Source of the DNA: Microcaldota archaeon
GTDB lineage: Archaea > Micrarchaeota > Micrarchaeia > Micrarchaeales > CABMGC01
DNA: 59,711 bases
Direction of reading: 5' to 3'
NCBI GenBank assembly: GCA_021817325.1
Contig: JAKAVK010000023.1
Location: 1-59,711, forward strand
The position numbers and the translations under genes are program-made. Positions 34,018 to 42,554 of this stretch are shown in pieces. The notes beneath the pieces were generated by a model. The model did no database searches. It saw only the letters and a list, made by a program, of their open reading frames with translations, and was not told where the DNA came from. The first letter of the stretch is position 1; the number at the start of each line of letters is the position of its first letter.

Positions 34018-34269
34018 ATGGTAAAATATGTGATTGCTGAGCAACTGGTAGGCAAGGAAGTCGTTACTGCGGACGGATTCGACCTGGGCAAGTTCGTCGA
34101 CGCCGAGATGAATGAGTCAAGCGGCAAGCTGAGCGCCCTTATCGTCGAGCCAAACGTGGACAGTGAGTATGTCAACAAGCTTAACGTGAAGGGAGGCAAG
34201 CTCAAGGTGCCCTACTCAAGCGTGCAGGCAGTCAATGATTTTATTGTTGTAGAGAAGAAGGGCCTGTGA
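34018..34269 (+). CDS. PRC-barrel domain protein
   Basis: An 83-residue single PRC-barrel (VGKEVVTADGFDLGKFVDAEMN...LIVEPNV...KVPYSSVQAVNDFIVV). Stand-alone archaeal members of this family are related to the RimM C-terminus and photosynthetic reaction centre H subunit. They were recently linked to archaeal cell division (CdpB-type proteins); whether this one has that role is open. It overlaps the RNase HII translation start region. Confidence 0.85.
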   Translation: MVKYVIAEQLVGKEVVTADGFDLGKFVDAEMNESSGKLSALIVEPNVDSEYVNKLNVKGGKLKVPYSSVQAVNDFIVVEKKGL

Positions 34270-34282
34270 CAAAGGTGATCTA

Positions 34283-34987
34283 ATCATAATTGCTGGCGGC
34301 GACGAAGCGGGCCGCGGCGCAGTCATAGGTCCACTTGTTGTCGGCATGGTAAGCGTGCAAAAGGGCCGCGAACAGAAGCTGGCAAGGATAGGGGTAAGGG
34401 ACTCGAAGATGCTGACCCGCAGAAGGCGCGAGTTCCTCTATGACGAAATATACGCCGTGGCTGACGATGTCAGGGTCTACAAGATAAGCGGTCTTGAGAT
34501 AAACAAGGCCATGGCTGCAGGAATATCGATAAACGAGCTGGAGGCGATGCACTTCGCAAAGCTTATAGACGGCTTGAAATCCAGCCCGTCGCGTGTCTTT
34601 GTTGATTCCCCAGATGTGATATCAACAAGGTTTGGGGCCAGGATAAGCATATTCTCAACAAGGCCGATGGTGGTGGCCGGTGTAAAGGGCAAGAGGCAGA
34701 GCGATGGCGTGGATAGGATCAGGATAGTATCAGAGCACAAGGCGGATTCAAGATATCCTGTCGTCTCAAGCGCAAGCATAATAGCCAAGGTTGTCAGGGA
34801 CAACGAGATGGACAGGATAGAAGAGGAGGTGGGCATGGAGATAGGATCCGGATATCCGTCTGACAGGCACACTGTCGATGCGATAAGGGCAAATCTGGAG
34901 AACGTGGAGTTGCATCAGTACATAAGGGAGCGCTGGAAGACGATGCTGCACATCCGCCAATCAAAGATAGCGGACTTTTTCGGCTGA
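34283..34987 (+). CDS. rnhB: Ribonuclease HII with a non-canonical start
   Basis: The ORF track begins at ATG 34346, but the same frame upstream encodes IIIAGGDEAGRGAVIGPLVV. That is the DEAGRG motif with the first catalytic acid, so the real protein starts earlier. Upstream in frame a TAG lies at 34250, with no ATG, GTG or TTG between. A GGTGA Shine-Dalgarno sequence (34274-34278) points to ATC 34283 (spacing 4), ATA 34286 or ATT 34289. With ATC the protein has 234 residues. Other active-site features are kept (IGVRDSKMLTRRRR; VFVDSPD; SRYPVVSSASIIAKVVRD; GSGYPSDRHT), as is the PCNA-binding tail KIADFFG. It removes ribonucleotides and RNA primers from DNA. Confidence 0.85.
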   Translation: MIIAGGDEAGRGAVIGPLVVGMVSVQKGREQKLARIGVRDSKMLTRRRREFLYDEIYAVADDVRVYKISGLEINKAMAAGISINELEAMHFAKLIDGLKSSPSRVFVDSPDVISTRFGARISIFSTRPMVVAGVKGKRQSDGVDRIRIVSEHKADSRYPVVSSASIIAKVVRDNEMDRIEEEVGMEIGSGYPSDRHTVDAIRANLENVELHQYIRERWKTMLHIRQSKIADFFG

Positions 34988-34993
34988 AGGGAT

Positions 34994-35809
34994 ATGAGAG
35001 TCGCATTCTATGGGGAGAGGGGCGCATACAGCGAACAGGCCGCATACGAACTTTTCGGTGCAAGCGCGCATCTCATTCCCTGCAGATTCCTAACAGACGT
35101 ATTCAGCACAGCCTCAGGCAAGGCAGACTACGGGGTAGTTCCAATAGAGAACTCGATAGAGGGTGCTGTTACGCAGACTTATGACCTCCTCCTAAACTCC
35201 AAGCTGCAGATAACTGCTGAGCACGTGCTGCGCATATCCCACTGCCTGATCGCGGCCCCAGGAACGGACAGGTCATCGATAAAGAGAATATACTCGCACC
35301 CGCAGGCACTTGCCCAGTGTAGGGAATACATAGAGAAGCTTGGGGCTGATCCGGTGCCGTTCTACGATACAGCAGGCAGTGTCAAGATGCTCAGCAGCGA
35401 GAAGCCGGCAGACGCGGCTGCCATAGCCAGCGAGAGGGCAGCCAAGCTATACGGTATGGATGTGCTTGCGAAGGGAATAGAGACCGACAAGCACAATTAT
35501 ACCCGCTTCTTCGCGGTATCGTCGCGCGCCGCAAAGGCAGGTAATAAAACTTCAATAGTCTTCACTGTGAAGGATGCTCCGGCTTCCCTCTTCCATGCCC
35601 TAAACTGCTTTGCGCAGAACGGGGTCAACCTGGACTACATACAATCAAGGCCCGTTCTCGGCAAGCCATGGAGATACAACTTCTACATCGACTGCGAAGG
35701 AGAGAGCGCAAAGGGCAACCTGAAGGAGGCGATAGCCAGGTTGAAGGAGGAGACCGCATACGTAAAGGTGCTTGGCACGTACATGAAGGCCAGGCACGGG
35801 GTAGTGTGA
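34994..35809 (+). CDS. pheA: Prephenate dehydratase
   Basis: A 271-residue enzyme that turns prephenate into phenylpyruvate. It opens VAFYGERGAYSEQAA and has DYGVVPIENSIEGAV and the catalytic-site NYTRFFAVS (TRF motif). A C-terminal ACT domain (KTSIVFTVKDAPASLFHALNCFAQNGVNLDYIQSRP) is the phenylalanine-sensing regulatory part. It begins 6 nt after the rnhB stop and is followed 41 nt later by the prephenate dehydrogenase gene, so the two branch enzymes of Phe and Tyr synthesis are encoded together. Confidence 0.94.
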   Translation: MRVAFYGERGAYSEQAAYELFGASAHLIPCRFLTDVFSTASGKADYGVVPIENSIEGAVTQTYDLLLNSKLQITAEHVLRISHCLIAAPGTDRSSIKRIYSHPQALAQCREYIEKLGADPVPFYDTAGSVKMLSSEKPADAAAIASERAAKLYGMDVLAKGIETDKHNYTRFFAVSSRAAKAGNKTSIVFTVKDAPASLFHALNCFAQNGVNLDYIQSRPVLGKPWRYNFYIDCEGESAKGNLKEAIARLKEETAYVKVLGTYMKARHGVV

Positions 35810-35850
35810 GGATATATGGCAAGAGCCGCGAAGGAATTGGTGAAGCGAAT

Positions 35851-36705
35851 ATGGCAAACAGATACGGCTTAGGCAGAAGGATAGCAATAATAGGGGGCTA
35901 CGGGCAGATGGGCGAGTGGTTCTCCGGGTTCTTCAAGGGCGAAGGCTACGAAGTTGTCATATCCGGCAGGGATTACAGGAGGACTGCCGCCATGTCAAGG
36001 AAACTGGGCGTAAAGGCTGCAAAAAGCAATCCAGAGGCCGTCAGGGGCGCGGACATAGTAATGATATCGGTACTGCCGTATTCATTTGAGCATGTGCTCC
36101 GCGAGATAGCACCGCATATCAGAAAGGGACAGAAGGTGATCGATGTTACCTCTGTCAAAGTGCTCCCCGTGAGACTGATGCACAAGTACATCAAGAATGC
36201 GCTCGTGCTGGGCACTCATCCAATGTTCGGCCCAAGCGCCGATAGGAGGGGCCAGAATTTCATCCTTACCCCAACCAATCCAAAAGAGAGGAGATACGCT
36301 AACGAGCTGGGCAAATTCCTGCGCAAGAGAGGGTTCAATATAAGCATAATGTCACCGCAGGAACACGACTCGATGATAGGTGCGGTGCTCTCCCTTACGC
36401 ATTTCATAGGCCTTGTAACCGCGGATTCATGGAGGAAGATGGGGGTCGAGAAGCACATGAGGACAAGCAGCACGAGCTTCAGGTTCCTCTCCGATTTTGT
36501 CAGGAGCGTTGTCGACTCCAATCCAGATCTCTATTCATACCTCCAGATGGATGTGCGCGATGCAAGCAAGGCCGAGAGGCTCTTCATAAGCACAGCAGAG
36601 TATTGGACGGCCATGATCGCGAAGAGAAGGAGGAGGGACTTCTCACGCAGGATGAAAGCACTGAGCAGGTACGTTGGTGACATACAAAGCAACTGGAAGC
36701 GGTAG
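35851..36705 (+). CDS. tyrA: Prephenate dehydrogenase-family protein
   Basis: A 284-residue protein from ATG 35851, which has a GGTGA Shine-Dalgarno sequence; the ORF-track start lies inside pheA in another frame. A Rossmann motif RIAIIGGYGQMGEWFSGFF binds NAD(P). GTHPMFGPSADRRG and the catalytic-type EHDSMIGAVLSLTHFIG follow. It converts prephenate (or arogenate) to the tyrosine precursor with NAD(P). Gene order pheA-tyrA supports this. Confidence 0.88.
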   Translation: MANRYGLGRRIAIIGGYGQMGEWFSGFFKGEGYEVVISGRDYRRTAAMSRKLGVKAAKSNPEAVRGADIVMISVLPYSFEHVLREIAPHIRKGQKVIDVTSVKVLPVRLMHKYIKNALVLGTHPMFGPSADRRGQNFILTPTNPKERRYANELGKFLRKRGFNISIMSPQEHDSMIGAVLSLTHFIGLVTADSWRKMGVEKHMRTSSTSFRFLSDFVRSVVDSNPDLYSYLQMDVRDASKAERLFISTAEYWTAMIAKRRRRDFSRRMKALSRYVGDIQSNWKR

Positions 36706-36723
36706 GCCATGCAGACACCGCTT

Positions 36724-37371
36724 CTACAACAAACCGAACCAGGCCCGCGAAGAATGCCCTACGATGTAAACCAGGTAGACGATATTAGCAAGTATCGCAA
36801 ACCCAAACCATAAATAAAGCGCATTTGCAAGTATGAGTGCGTACCCTCCATGAGCTGCGAGGCCCAGGTTCAACGCCTGATCCCCTGCGAGGCTGCTGAC
36901 ACCGCTCTTGACGGTAGCTATCGATACGGCGTCGGCCAGTATGCCATAGCAGTAGAATGCGATGCCCAGGTACCAGCCCCATCTCTTGCCAGCCAGCAGT
37001 CCATAGGCGACCATGATGCCAGCGAGTACATCCAGCGCTATTGCAATGATCTCAGGAACCCCGCTTAAAACAAAGCCGAGTACCGGCATTGAGCTTCTCT
37101 GCAGATTCAGTATGGTTACAAATACACCAAGCCCAGCGAATTCGGCAAGGATGGTTATGCCCACTGGCCGCGTGCCAGGCGCAGCAGCATCCCGCCCCGC
37201 AGCTGCATCCTTGCCCTCCGCAGATGCGGCGTCCTTGTCCTTGCTTACGGTATATAGGGCGCCGTAGCTCTCTGTTGCCGACCCCCCATGCACTGCCTCT
37301 ATGTGCCTGTCGATATCCTCCAAGCTCTTCGACTGGTGGCCGCAGATCCTGCATGTGTATACATTGGCCAT
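36724..37371 (-). CDS. C2H2 zinc finger fused to a four-helix membrane domain
   Basis: A 215-residue protein from ATG 37371; a TATA box ATTAAATAATTTT (37394-37406) fits a leaderless start, and the ORF-track start at 37470 is not needed. The N-terminus is one classical C2H2 finger: YTCRICGHQSKSLEDIDRHIEAVH (C-x2-C-x12-H-x4-H). After an acidic Ala-rich linker come about four membrane segments (ITILAEFAGLGVFVTIL; GVPEIIAIALDVLAGIMVAYGLL; WYLGIAFYCYGILADAV; ALILANALYLWFGFAILANIVYLVY). The combination suggests a membrane-tethered nucleic-acid or protein binder. Function unknown. Confidence 0.75.
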   Translation of the reverse strand: MANVYTCRICGHQSKSLEDIDRHIEAVHGGSATESYGALYTVSKDKDAASAEGKDAAAGRDAAAPGTRPVGITILAEFAGLGVFVTILNLQRSSMPVLGFVLSGVPEIIAIALDVLAGIMVAYGLLAGKRWGWYLGIAFYCYGILADAVSIATVKSGVSSLAGDQALNLGLAAHGGYALILANALYLWFGFAILANIVYLVYIVGHSSRAWFGLL

Positions 37372-37535
37372 GATGACAATATCGCATTCCACCATTAAAT
37401 AATTTTTGCACCGCTTCCATCTTCTCGGCAAAAAAGCCTGAAAAGTCATATATTTAAATACGCCACGCATGCGAAAATGGTCTTTGCTTCCACTATTCCA
37501 CTACTAAGCGTTTAAATACTTTTGGTGGGCAGGTT

Positions 37536-37587
37536 ACTATAAATAGTGGTTGCAGACGTCGCGCTGCACTACATGTTGTATATAGAC
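37536..37587 (+). promoter_or_regulatory. Candidate NrdR boxes and promoter of nrdJ
   Basis: ACTATAAATAGT (37536-37547) and TTGTATATAGAC (37576-37587) each resemble the bacterial NrdR box (ACACTATATATAGTGT). They stand 40 bp apart ahead of nrdJ, whose downstream neighbour is nrdR. A TATA (TTTAAATA, about 37511-37518) would start transcription near 37540, so bound NrdR would block it. The first box could itself serve as a TATA. Confidence 0.4.
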
Positions 37588-37601
37588 GACTGGGTGTTCT
37601 C

Positions 37602-40001
37602 ATGGTGGATATAGAGAAAAAGGCCGAAGTGATTGGGGAGACAAAGACTCTTTTTGAGGAAAAGCTTGTTGAATTGCCAAAGGAAACTCTTGATTTTTTC
37701 GGGGGGGATGAGATACGCGCACGCGTCTTCTACGAAAAGTATGCACTCAAGGATCAGAGCGGCAAGACTGTGGAGAAGACACCATATGAGCTCTGGGCCA
37801 GGGTTGCCAAGGAGATAGCAAGCGTCGAGATGACGGAGGCCAAGCGTAGCGAGTGGCTCGGGAAGTTCAAGTGGCTGCTTTCCGACTTCAAGTTCCTTCC
37901 CGGCGGGAGGATAATGTTCGGCGCAGGGCAGCAGAGAAAGAACACGCTGCTCAACTGTTACGTGATCCCGATCAGGGAGGACAGCATCGAGGCCATATTC
38001 GACTGGTGCAAGGAGGCTGCGAGGACATACAGCTACGGCGGCGGAGTCGGTACCGACATAAGCACGCTGCGGCCAAAAGGCGCGCCTGTGAACAACTCGG
38101 CAGTATACTCTACAGGCTCCACGTCATTCATGAACATATTCAGCGAGACCACCCATACGATAGGCCAGTCAGGCAGGCGCGGCGCGCTGATGATAACACT
38201 CAGCGTAGACCATCCTGATATCATGAACTTCATAAACATAAAGAAGGACATGAAGAATGTCAGGTATGCGAACATAAGTGTCAGGATGACTGACGAGTTC
38301 ATGAAGGCTGTCGAGGAGGACAAAGATTTCACGCTCAGATACGAGAACAGTGTGGTGGGCAGGTACGAGAGGACGGTCAGGGCCAGAGACGTATGGAAGG
38401 AGCTGGTCTCCTCAGCTAGGGACTGGGCTGAGCCAGGTCTCATCTTCTGGGATCAAGTGAAGAGGTACTCGCCTAGCGAGTACAATGGGATGGAGGTCAT
38501 AAGTACCAACCCGTGCAGCGAACAGCCCCTCCAGGGATACGGCGCATGCGACCTGGGCAACATCAACCTTTCAGCATTCGTGCTGGACGCATTCACTGAC
38601 AGGGCAAGGCTTGACTGGGTGAACCTGGAGAAGTCTGCCAGGTACGCGGTCAGATTCCTGGACGACGTGCTCGACTACAACGACAGCAAGCACCCGCTCA
38701 AGCAGCAGAGCGACGCCGCGCGCAACAGCAGGAGGATAGGGGTTGGAGTCACCGGACTGGGGGACATGTTCATCAAGCTGAAGATAAAGTACGACACCGA
38801 CAAAGCGCTGGCATTCGTTGACGACCTCTTCAACAAGATAAAGCACACAGCATACGACGAGAGCATAGAGATAGCCAAGGAGAAGGGGTCGTTCCCGCTT
38901 TTCGACAAGGAGAAGCACCTCTCCATGCCTTTCATAAAGACACTTTCTCCTGAGACCAGGCAGAAGATATACAACTTCGGCCTGAGGAACGTGGCAATAC
39001 TTACCATACCGCCTGTAGGCAGCGGATCGGTCCTGGCTGGCACATCCAGCGGGGTAGAGCCCGTCTTCGCATTCAGCTACACTCGCAGATCCGAGTCCCT
39101 CAGCAAATCGGTGTTCAAGGTCTATCATCCCCTGGTGATGGAGTACATGAGGATAGCGAATTTAAAGGACGATGAGCTGCCCGATTTCTTCGTTCCGGCC
39201 CACAAGATACAGCCGGAGTTCAGGGTCAAGATGCAGGGGGTGATCCAGAGGCACATCGACAGTGCGATCTCATCAACCGTCAACCTTCCCAGGGAGACTA
39301 CCGTACAGCAGGTCGAGCAGATATATATGCAGGCCTGGAAGGCCGGGTGCAAGGGCATAACGGTCTACAGGGAGGGCTCCAGGGAGGGCATACTGATAAC
39401 AGACGAGCAGGCCGATGCGGCAAATGGCGAGAGGAAGAAGGAGCTCCAGCTTCCTGCGCAGCAAACAGTCGAAGAATGGGAGAGGCCGCACATGATGTCC
39501 GGGCAGACGATAAAGATAAGGACCCAACAGGGCCCTCTATACGTCACCGCCAACTTTGACAACGACTCAATAAGAGAGGTATTTGTCAACCTGGGCAAGA
39601 CCGGGAGTGAGGAGAAGTCGTACTGCGAGGCCATAGGGAGGCTGGTCAGCAAATACCTTCAGCTCGGCGGCAACGTCAAGGAGGTAATAGACTGCATGAA
39701 GGGGATAAAGTCCAACTCTTCAATCTCCTGGGACAACGGCATGAAGATATACAGCATACCGGATTCGATAGCCAAGGCGCTGGAGATCGTATCCGGACTC
39801 ACAACACCGATGTATGCCGCAAGCCTTACACAGACGAGCACAGAGAGCCCAATACAGGTGGCAGGGCAGCAGCTTCCGATAACCGGTGCAAAGGACGGCT
39901 GGCTTAATGCCGAGGTCTGCGTCGCGTGCGGAGAGAAGGGAGTCGTGCACGAGAACGGGTGCTACACATGCAGGATCTGCGGATACACCAAATGCGATTG
40001 A
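37602..40001 (+). CDS. nrdJ: Class II (B12-dependent) ribonucleoside reductase
   Basis: A 799-residue adenosylcobalamin-type reductase that makes deoxynucleotides without oxygen. Core motifs are LLNCYVIPI (first redox Cys), YSYGGGVGTDISTLRPKGAPV, ISTNPCSEQPL carrying the active-site NxCxE pattern, GSGSVLAGTSSGVEPVFAF and ESFS-like repeats. The length and the C-terminal Cys-rich tail VCVACGEKGVVHENGCYTCRICGY (used for reduction and zinc binding) are typical of the large archaeal/bacterial NrdJ group. It has an N-terminal extension instead of an ATP-cone. nrdR follows after 9 nt, so the pair forms an operon. Confidence 0.95.
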   Translation: MVDIEKKAEVIGETKTLFEEKLVELPKETLDFFGGDEIRARVFYEKYALKDQSGKTVEKTPYELWARVAKEIASVEMTEAKRSEWLGKFKWLLSDFKFLPGGRIMFGAGQQRKNTLLNCYVIPIREDSIEAIFDWCKEAARTYSYGGGVGTDISTLRPKGAPVNNSAVYSTGSTSFMNIFSETTHTIGQSGRRGALMITLSVDHPDIMNFINIKKDMKNVRYANISVRMTDEFMKAVEEDKDFTLRYENSVVGRYERTVRARDVWKELVSSARDWAEPGLIFWDQVKRYSPSEYNGMEVISTNPCSEQPLQGYGACDLGNINLSAFVLDAFTDRARLDWVNLEKSARYAVRFLDDVLDYNDSKHPLKQQSDAARNSRRIGVGVTGLGDMFIKLKIKYDTDKALAFVDDLFNKIKHTAYDESIEIAKEKGSFPLFDKEKHLSMPFIKTLSPETRQKIYNFGLRNVAILTIPPVGSGSVLAGTSSGVEPVFAFSYTRRSESLSKSVFKVYHPLVMEYMRIANLKDDELPDFFVPAHKIQPEFRVKMQGVIQRHIDSAISSTVNLPRETTVQQVEQIYMQAWKAGCKGITVYREGSREGILITDEQADAANGERKKELQLPAQQTVEEWERPHMMSGQTIKIRTQQGPLYVTANFDNDSIREVFVNLGKTGSEEKSYCEAIGRLVSKYLQLGGNVKEVIDCMKGIKSNSSISWDNGMKIYSIPDSIAKALEIVSGLTTPMYAASLTQTSTESPIQVAGQQLPITGAKDGWLNAEVCVACGEKGVVHENGCYTCRICGYTKCD

Positions 40002-40010
40002 CGTATTAAC

Positions 40011-40520
40011 ATGAAATGCCCATACTGCGGATTCAATAATACTGACGTTCTTGATTCCAGGGAGACCGTAGGGGGGGACAGCATAAGGCGTAGAAGGGAG
40101 TGCGCTTCGTGCAAGAAGCGTTTCACCACCTACGAGCGCGTTGACCTGGCCGACATAACCGTGATAAAGAAGGACAACACTAGGGAGCCGTTCGACCGCA
40201 GCAAGATACTCACCGGGATGACGCGAGCCTGCGAGAAGAGGCAGATAAGCAGGGAGCGCATAGAGGCGGTAGTAGACAAGATGGAGATGAGGATAAGGGC
40301 GCGGGGGGTCAGGGAGATAAGATCCAGGGAGATAGGGGACATGGTGGTAAGGGAGCTATTCAAGCTAGACCCGGTCGCCTACATAAGATTCGCCAGCGTA
40401 TACAACAACTTCGACTCGCCTGAGGAGTTCAAGAAGGCAGTAACCCTGTTCAAGAACAGGACAAGAAAGATAAGGAGGAGCATAAAGGCGGATGGCAGGA
40501 TTATGCCCGGCAGCAAGTAG
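40011..40520 (+). CDS. nrdR: Transcriptional repressor NrdR
   Basis: A 169-residue regulator of ribonucleotide reductase genes. A zinc ribbon (KCPYCGFNNTDVLDSRETVGGDSIRRRRECASCKKRFTTYERVD) is followed by an ATP-cone domain (VIKKDNTREPFDRSKILTGMTRACEKRQI...VYNNFDSPEEF) that senses ATP/dATP. In bacteria NrdR binds paired boxes when loaded with dATP. It is scarce in archaea, so transfer from bacteria is possible. It is cotranscribed with nrdJ, and boxes resembling its target lie upstream. Confidence 0.95.
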   Translation: MKCPYCGFNNTDVLDSRETVGGDSIRRRRECASCKKRFTTYERVDLADITVIKKDNTREPFDRSKILTGMTRACEKRQISRERIEAVVDKMEMRIRARGVREIRSREIGDMVVRELFKLDPVAYIRFASVYNNFDSPEEFKKAVTLFKNRTRKIRRSIKADGRIMPGSK

Positions 40521-40528
40521 CCAAGTAG

Positions 40529-41008
40529 CTATGAGACCGGCACAACCACCGTGCCGTACAGCGAATGCTGAAAACCCGAATCCTGGTCGGTGTAGTTCAC
40601 GATGAGCGCGCCGCGGTACACTGCTCCTGGCACTGCATTGAACGGCGCACCGGAGTAATAGCACTGTATCGAAGGAAATGTATAGTTGCTGTCCATCTGG
40701 ATTGTCACTTGGTTTGAAGGCGGGTTGTCTGGTTGCTGCATGTACGCGCCGAGTATGGTGTCATTGGAGTTGCATTCTATGCCGGTCACGTTTATCGCCT
40801 GCGTTGTTGTCTGGAAGATATCCACAAGGAGCATTCCGTTCTGAGACATGTAGATGTTCTCGCACGTGAACCCCGCCGGCATCACGCACTCTGTCTGAGG
40901 CGCAGGGCTGAACACCCGCAGGGCGAAGAGCGCGGCCACCACTATGGCTATGATTATTATAGCCCACGAGTATGTTGTAAGGTACTCTATGGCATTCTGC
41001 AGCCTCAT
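40529..41008 (-). CDS. Pilin-like exported protein
   Basis: A 159-residue protein starting MRLQNAIEYLTTYSWAIIIIAIVVAALFAL, the archaeal pilin-like pattern of a Q-x-A-x-E-Y-L segment leading straight into one hydrophobic helix. The exported part has four cysteines in two pairs (ECVMPAGFTCENI; GIECN...IQCYY), likely two disulfides. It is paralogous to the next gene upstream on the same strand (41058-41540). The pair would form filament or surface subunits. Whether a peptidase cleaves before the hydrophobic part is not visible. Confidence 0.78.
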   Translation of the reverse strand: MRLQNAIEYLTTYSWAIIIIAIVVAALFALRVFSPAPQTECVMPAGFTCENIYMSQNGMLLVDIFQTTTQAINVTGIECNSNDTILGAYMQQPDNPPSNQVTIQMDSNYTFPSIQCYYSGAPFNAVPGAVYRGALIVNYTDQDSGFQHSLYGTVVVPVS

Positions 41009-41057
41009 CTCAGCACGCTATGATATGCACAGTAAGATATAAAGATGGCGTGTATGC

Positions 41058-41540
41058 TTACGTTATCTTTACGCTCACCCTGCCATATGCCAGTGAAATG
41101 GAGCTTGTGACGTCATCCTCATACTCAATCGAGACGTATCCTGAGAAGACGTCTCCGACCTGCCCTCCCTGGAATGCGGTTGTAGGGCTGACTAGGCACT
41201 GCATGCTTGTCGTTACGTTATCTCCCACGGGAAGATAGTATTGCTGCGGGAGTGAGTTTTTATATTGCAGCATTGCGTTGGACTGGTTGGTGCCGCAGCC
41301 AAAGCCTATAACGTTAACAGGGTCTGCCGTATTGTCCGTTATGGTGTACGTGATCAGACCGTTCGCCGCCATCGACACGTTGGTGCACGAAAAACCGCCG
41401 CCCATGGCGCACTCTGCGCTAGCCTGGTAGTTTGCCGTATTAAATACGCCTAGGAAGAAGAGGACTCCTATGACTATCATTATCAACAGCACTGCCCACC
41501 CATAGGTGGTCAGGTACTCCATCGCACTCTGCAGCTTCAT
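41058..41540 (-). CDS. Pilin-like exported protein, paralogue
   Basis: A 160-residue protein beginning MKLQSAMEYLTTYGWAVLLIMIVIGVLFFLG, a very common start among small-genome archaea. Like its downstream paralogue it has two Cys pairs (ECAMGGGFSCTNV; GFGCG...SMQCLV) and ends in a beta strand with VSVKIT. The 49-nt gap to the paralogue suggests one transcript. Disulfides could be formed by the VKOR/DUF929 pair at 11399-12672 (inference). Confidence 0.8.
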   Translation of the reverse strand: MKLQSAMEYLTTYGWAVLLIMIVIGVLFFLGVFNTANYQASAECAMGGGFSCTNVSMAANGLITYTITDNTADPVNVIGFGCGTNQSNAMLQYKNSLPQQYYLPVGDNVTTSMQCLVSPTTAFQGGQVGDVFSGYVSIEYEDDVTSSISLAYGRVSVKIT

Positions 41541-41647
41541 ACGGATCAGATGATGTTTGAACGGAAAAACTTAAATTGGATTCCCCGGCAGGTTAAACAC
41601 CAGTGGTCGGGTCCATACTTGGCGTTGCGCATGATGCTGAATGCGGC

Positions 41648-42553
41648 TCAGGCGGTTATCACAGAGCAGCCATCCTTCTCAACAATCATCTCCTTCTCAG
41701 CCTGTGCCACCATGCCGCCCCTCCTCTCAACCAGGACTGGGAACCGGTCAAGCGCATCAGCCGCTGAGAGGTCCGCTATAGCCCTGAGCACTGTGAATTC
41801 GGTCTGCCCTCCAATATCCCTAAAGAGCCATCTGAGCGCGAACGGATACGTTGAATACTTGGCGTCTATGAAATCGGCAATGACCCTTGTGCTTGCCAGC
41901 CTGGCAGCAGGCGATCCTACCTTCTGATATATCTGCAGCGAAGCGCCATCCTTCACCCGTCCCTCTCCGTCGGTCATAAACGGCTCTATAGCAATGACCT
42001 CTCCCTCTTCAAGCGCGGTCTCGTCTCCGTTATCATAATTGGGTATGAAGATGCGTGCGTGGAGGTCCTCCCTGCTGACTCCATGGCCCCCAAGGTTGCG
42101 TATCGGCCTAAATCCCTTCGCCCCCGCAACCTTCTCCACAGCAGCCCCTATCTCGCATACCTTCCTGCCCGCCTTTACCATGCTTATCGCCTCCTCCAGC
42201 GCCTCCTCCGAAGCCTCTATGAGCTTTGCCTGCCCGCCTGTCAGATCGATGGTCATCGCGCAGTCTCCAAGATATGCTCCCTTCCTTGCGCCTAAATCAA
42301 CCTTCACCACGTCGTTATCGGTGAACACCGCGGTGTCATCTATGGCAGGCGTGTAATGCGCGGCCTGGCTGTTGAGAGAGAGGTTCACCGGGAAGGCCAT
42401 CCCAAACCCTCTCTCCATTATGAATGCCTCTATCACCCGGGCTGCATCAAGCAGCTTGACACCTGGCTTGACCACGCTTCTTGCGTGTTGCAGCGCCTCA
42501 TAAGAGACCTTGCCCACCTCCTTCATCGCATCATAGTCATACTCGTCTTCCAT
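41648..42553 (-). CDS. map: Methionine aminopeptidase, type II
   Basis: A 301-residue metallopeptidase that removes initiator Met. Metal ligands fit NDVVKVDLGARKGAYLGDCAMTIDL (two Asp), GGHGVSRE (His), IAIEPFMTDG (Glu), and a final Glu in QTEFTVLRAI. The insert between them marks the archaeal/eukaryotic type II. It begins 1 nt after the stop of polB, so the two genes are coupled on the minus strand. Confidence 0.95.
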   Translation of the reverse strand: MEDEYDYDAMKEVGKVSYEALQHARSVVKPGVKLLDAARVIEAFIMERGFGMAFPVNLSLNSQAAHYTPAIDDTAVFTDNDVVKVDLGARKGAYLGDCAMTIDLTGGQAKLIEASEEALEEAISMVKAGRKVCEIGAAVEKVAGAKGFRPIRNLGGHGVSREDLHARIFIPNYDNGDETALEEGEVIAIEPFMTDGEGRVKDGASLQIYQKVGSPAARLASTRVIADFIDAKYSTYPFALRWLFRDIGGQTEFTVLRAIADLSAADALDRFPVLVERRGGMVAQAEKEMIVEKDGCSVITA

Positions 42554-42554
42554 A

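Noticed and set aside
34346-34987. RNase HII starting at ATG 34346
   Set aside because: It would lack the DEAGRG motif with the first catalytic acid, which is present in frame just upstream.
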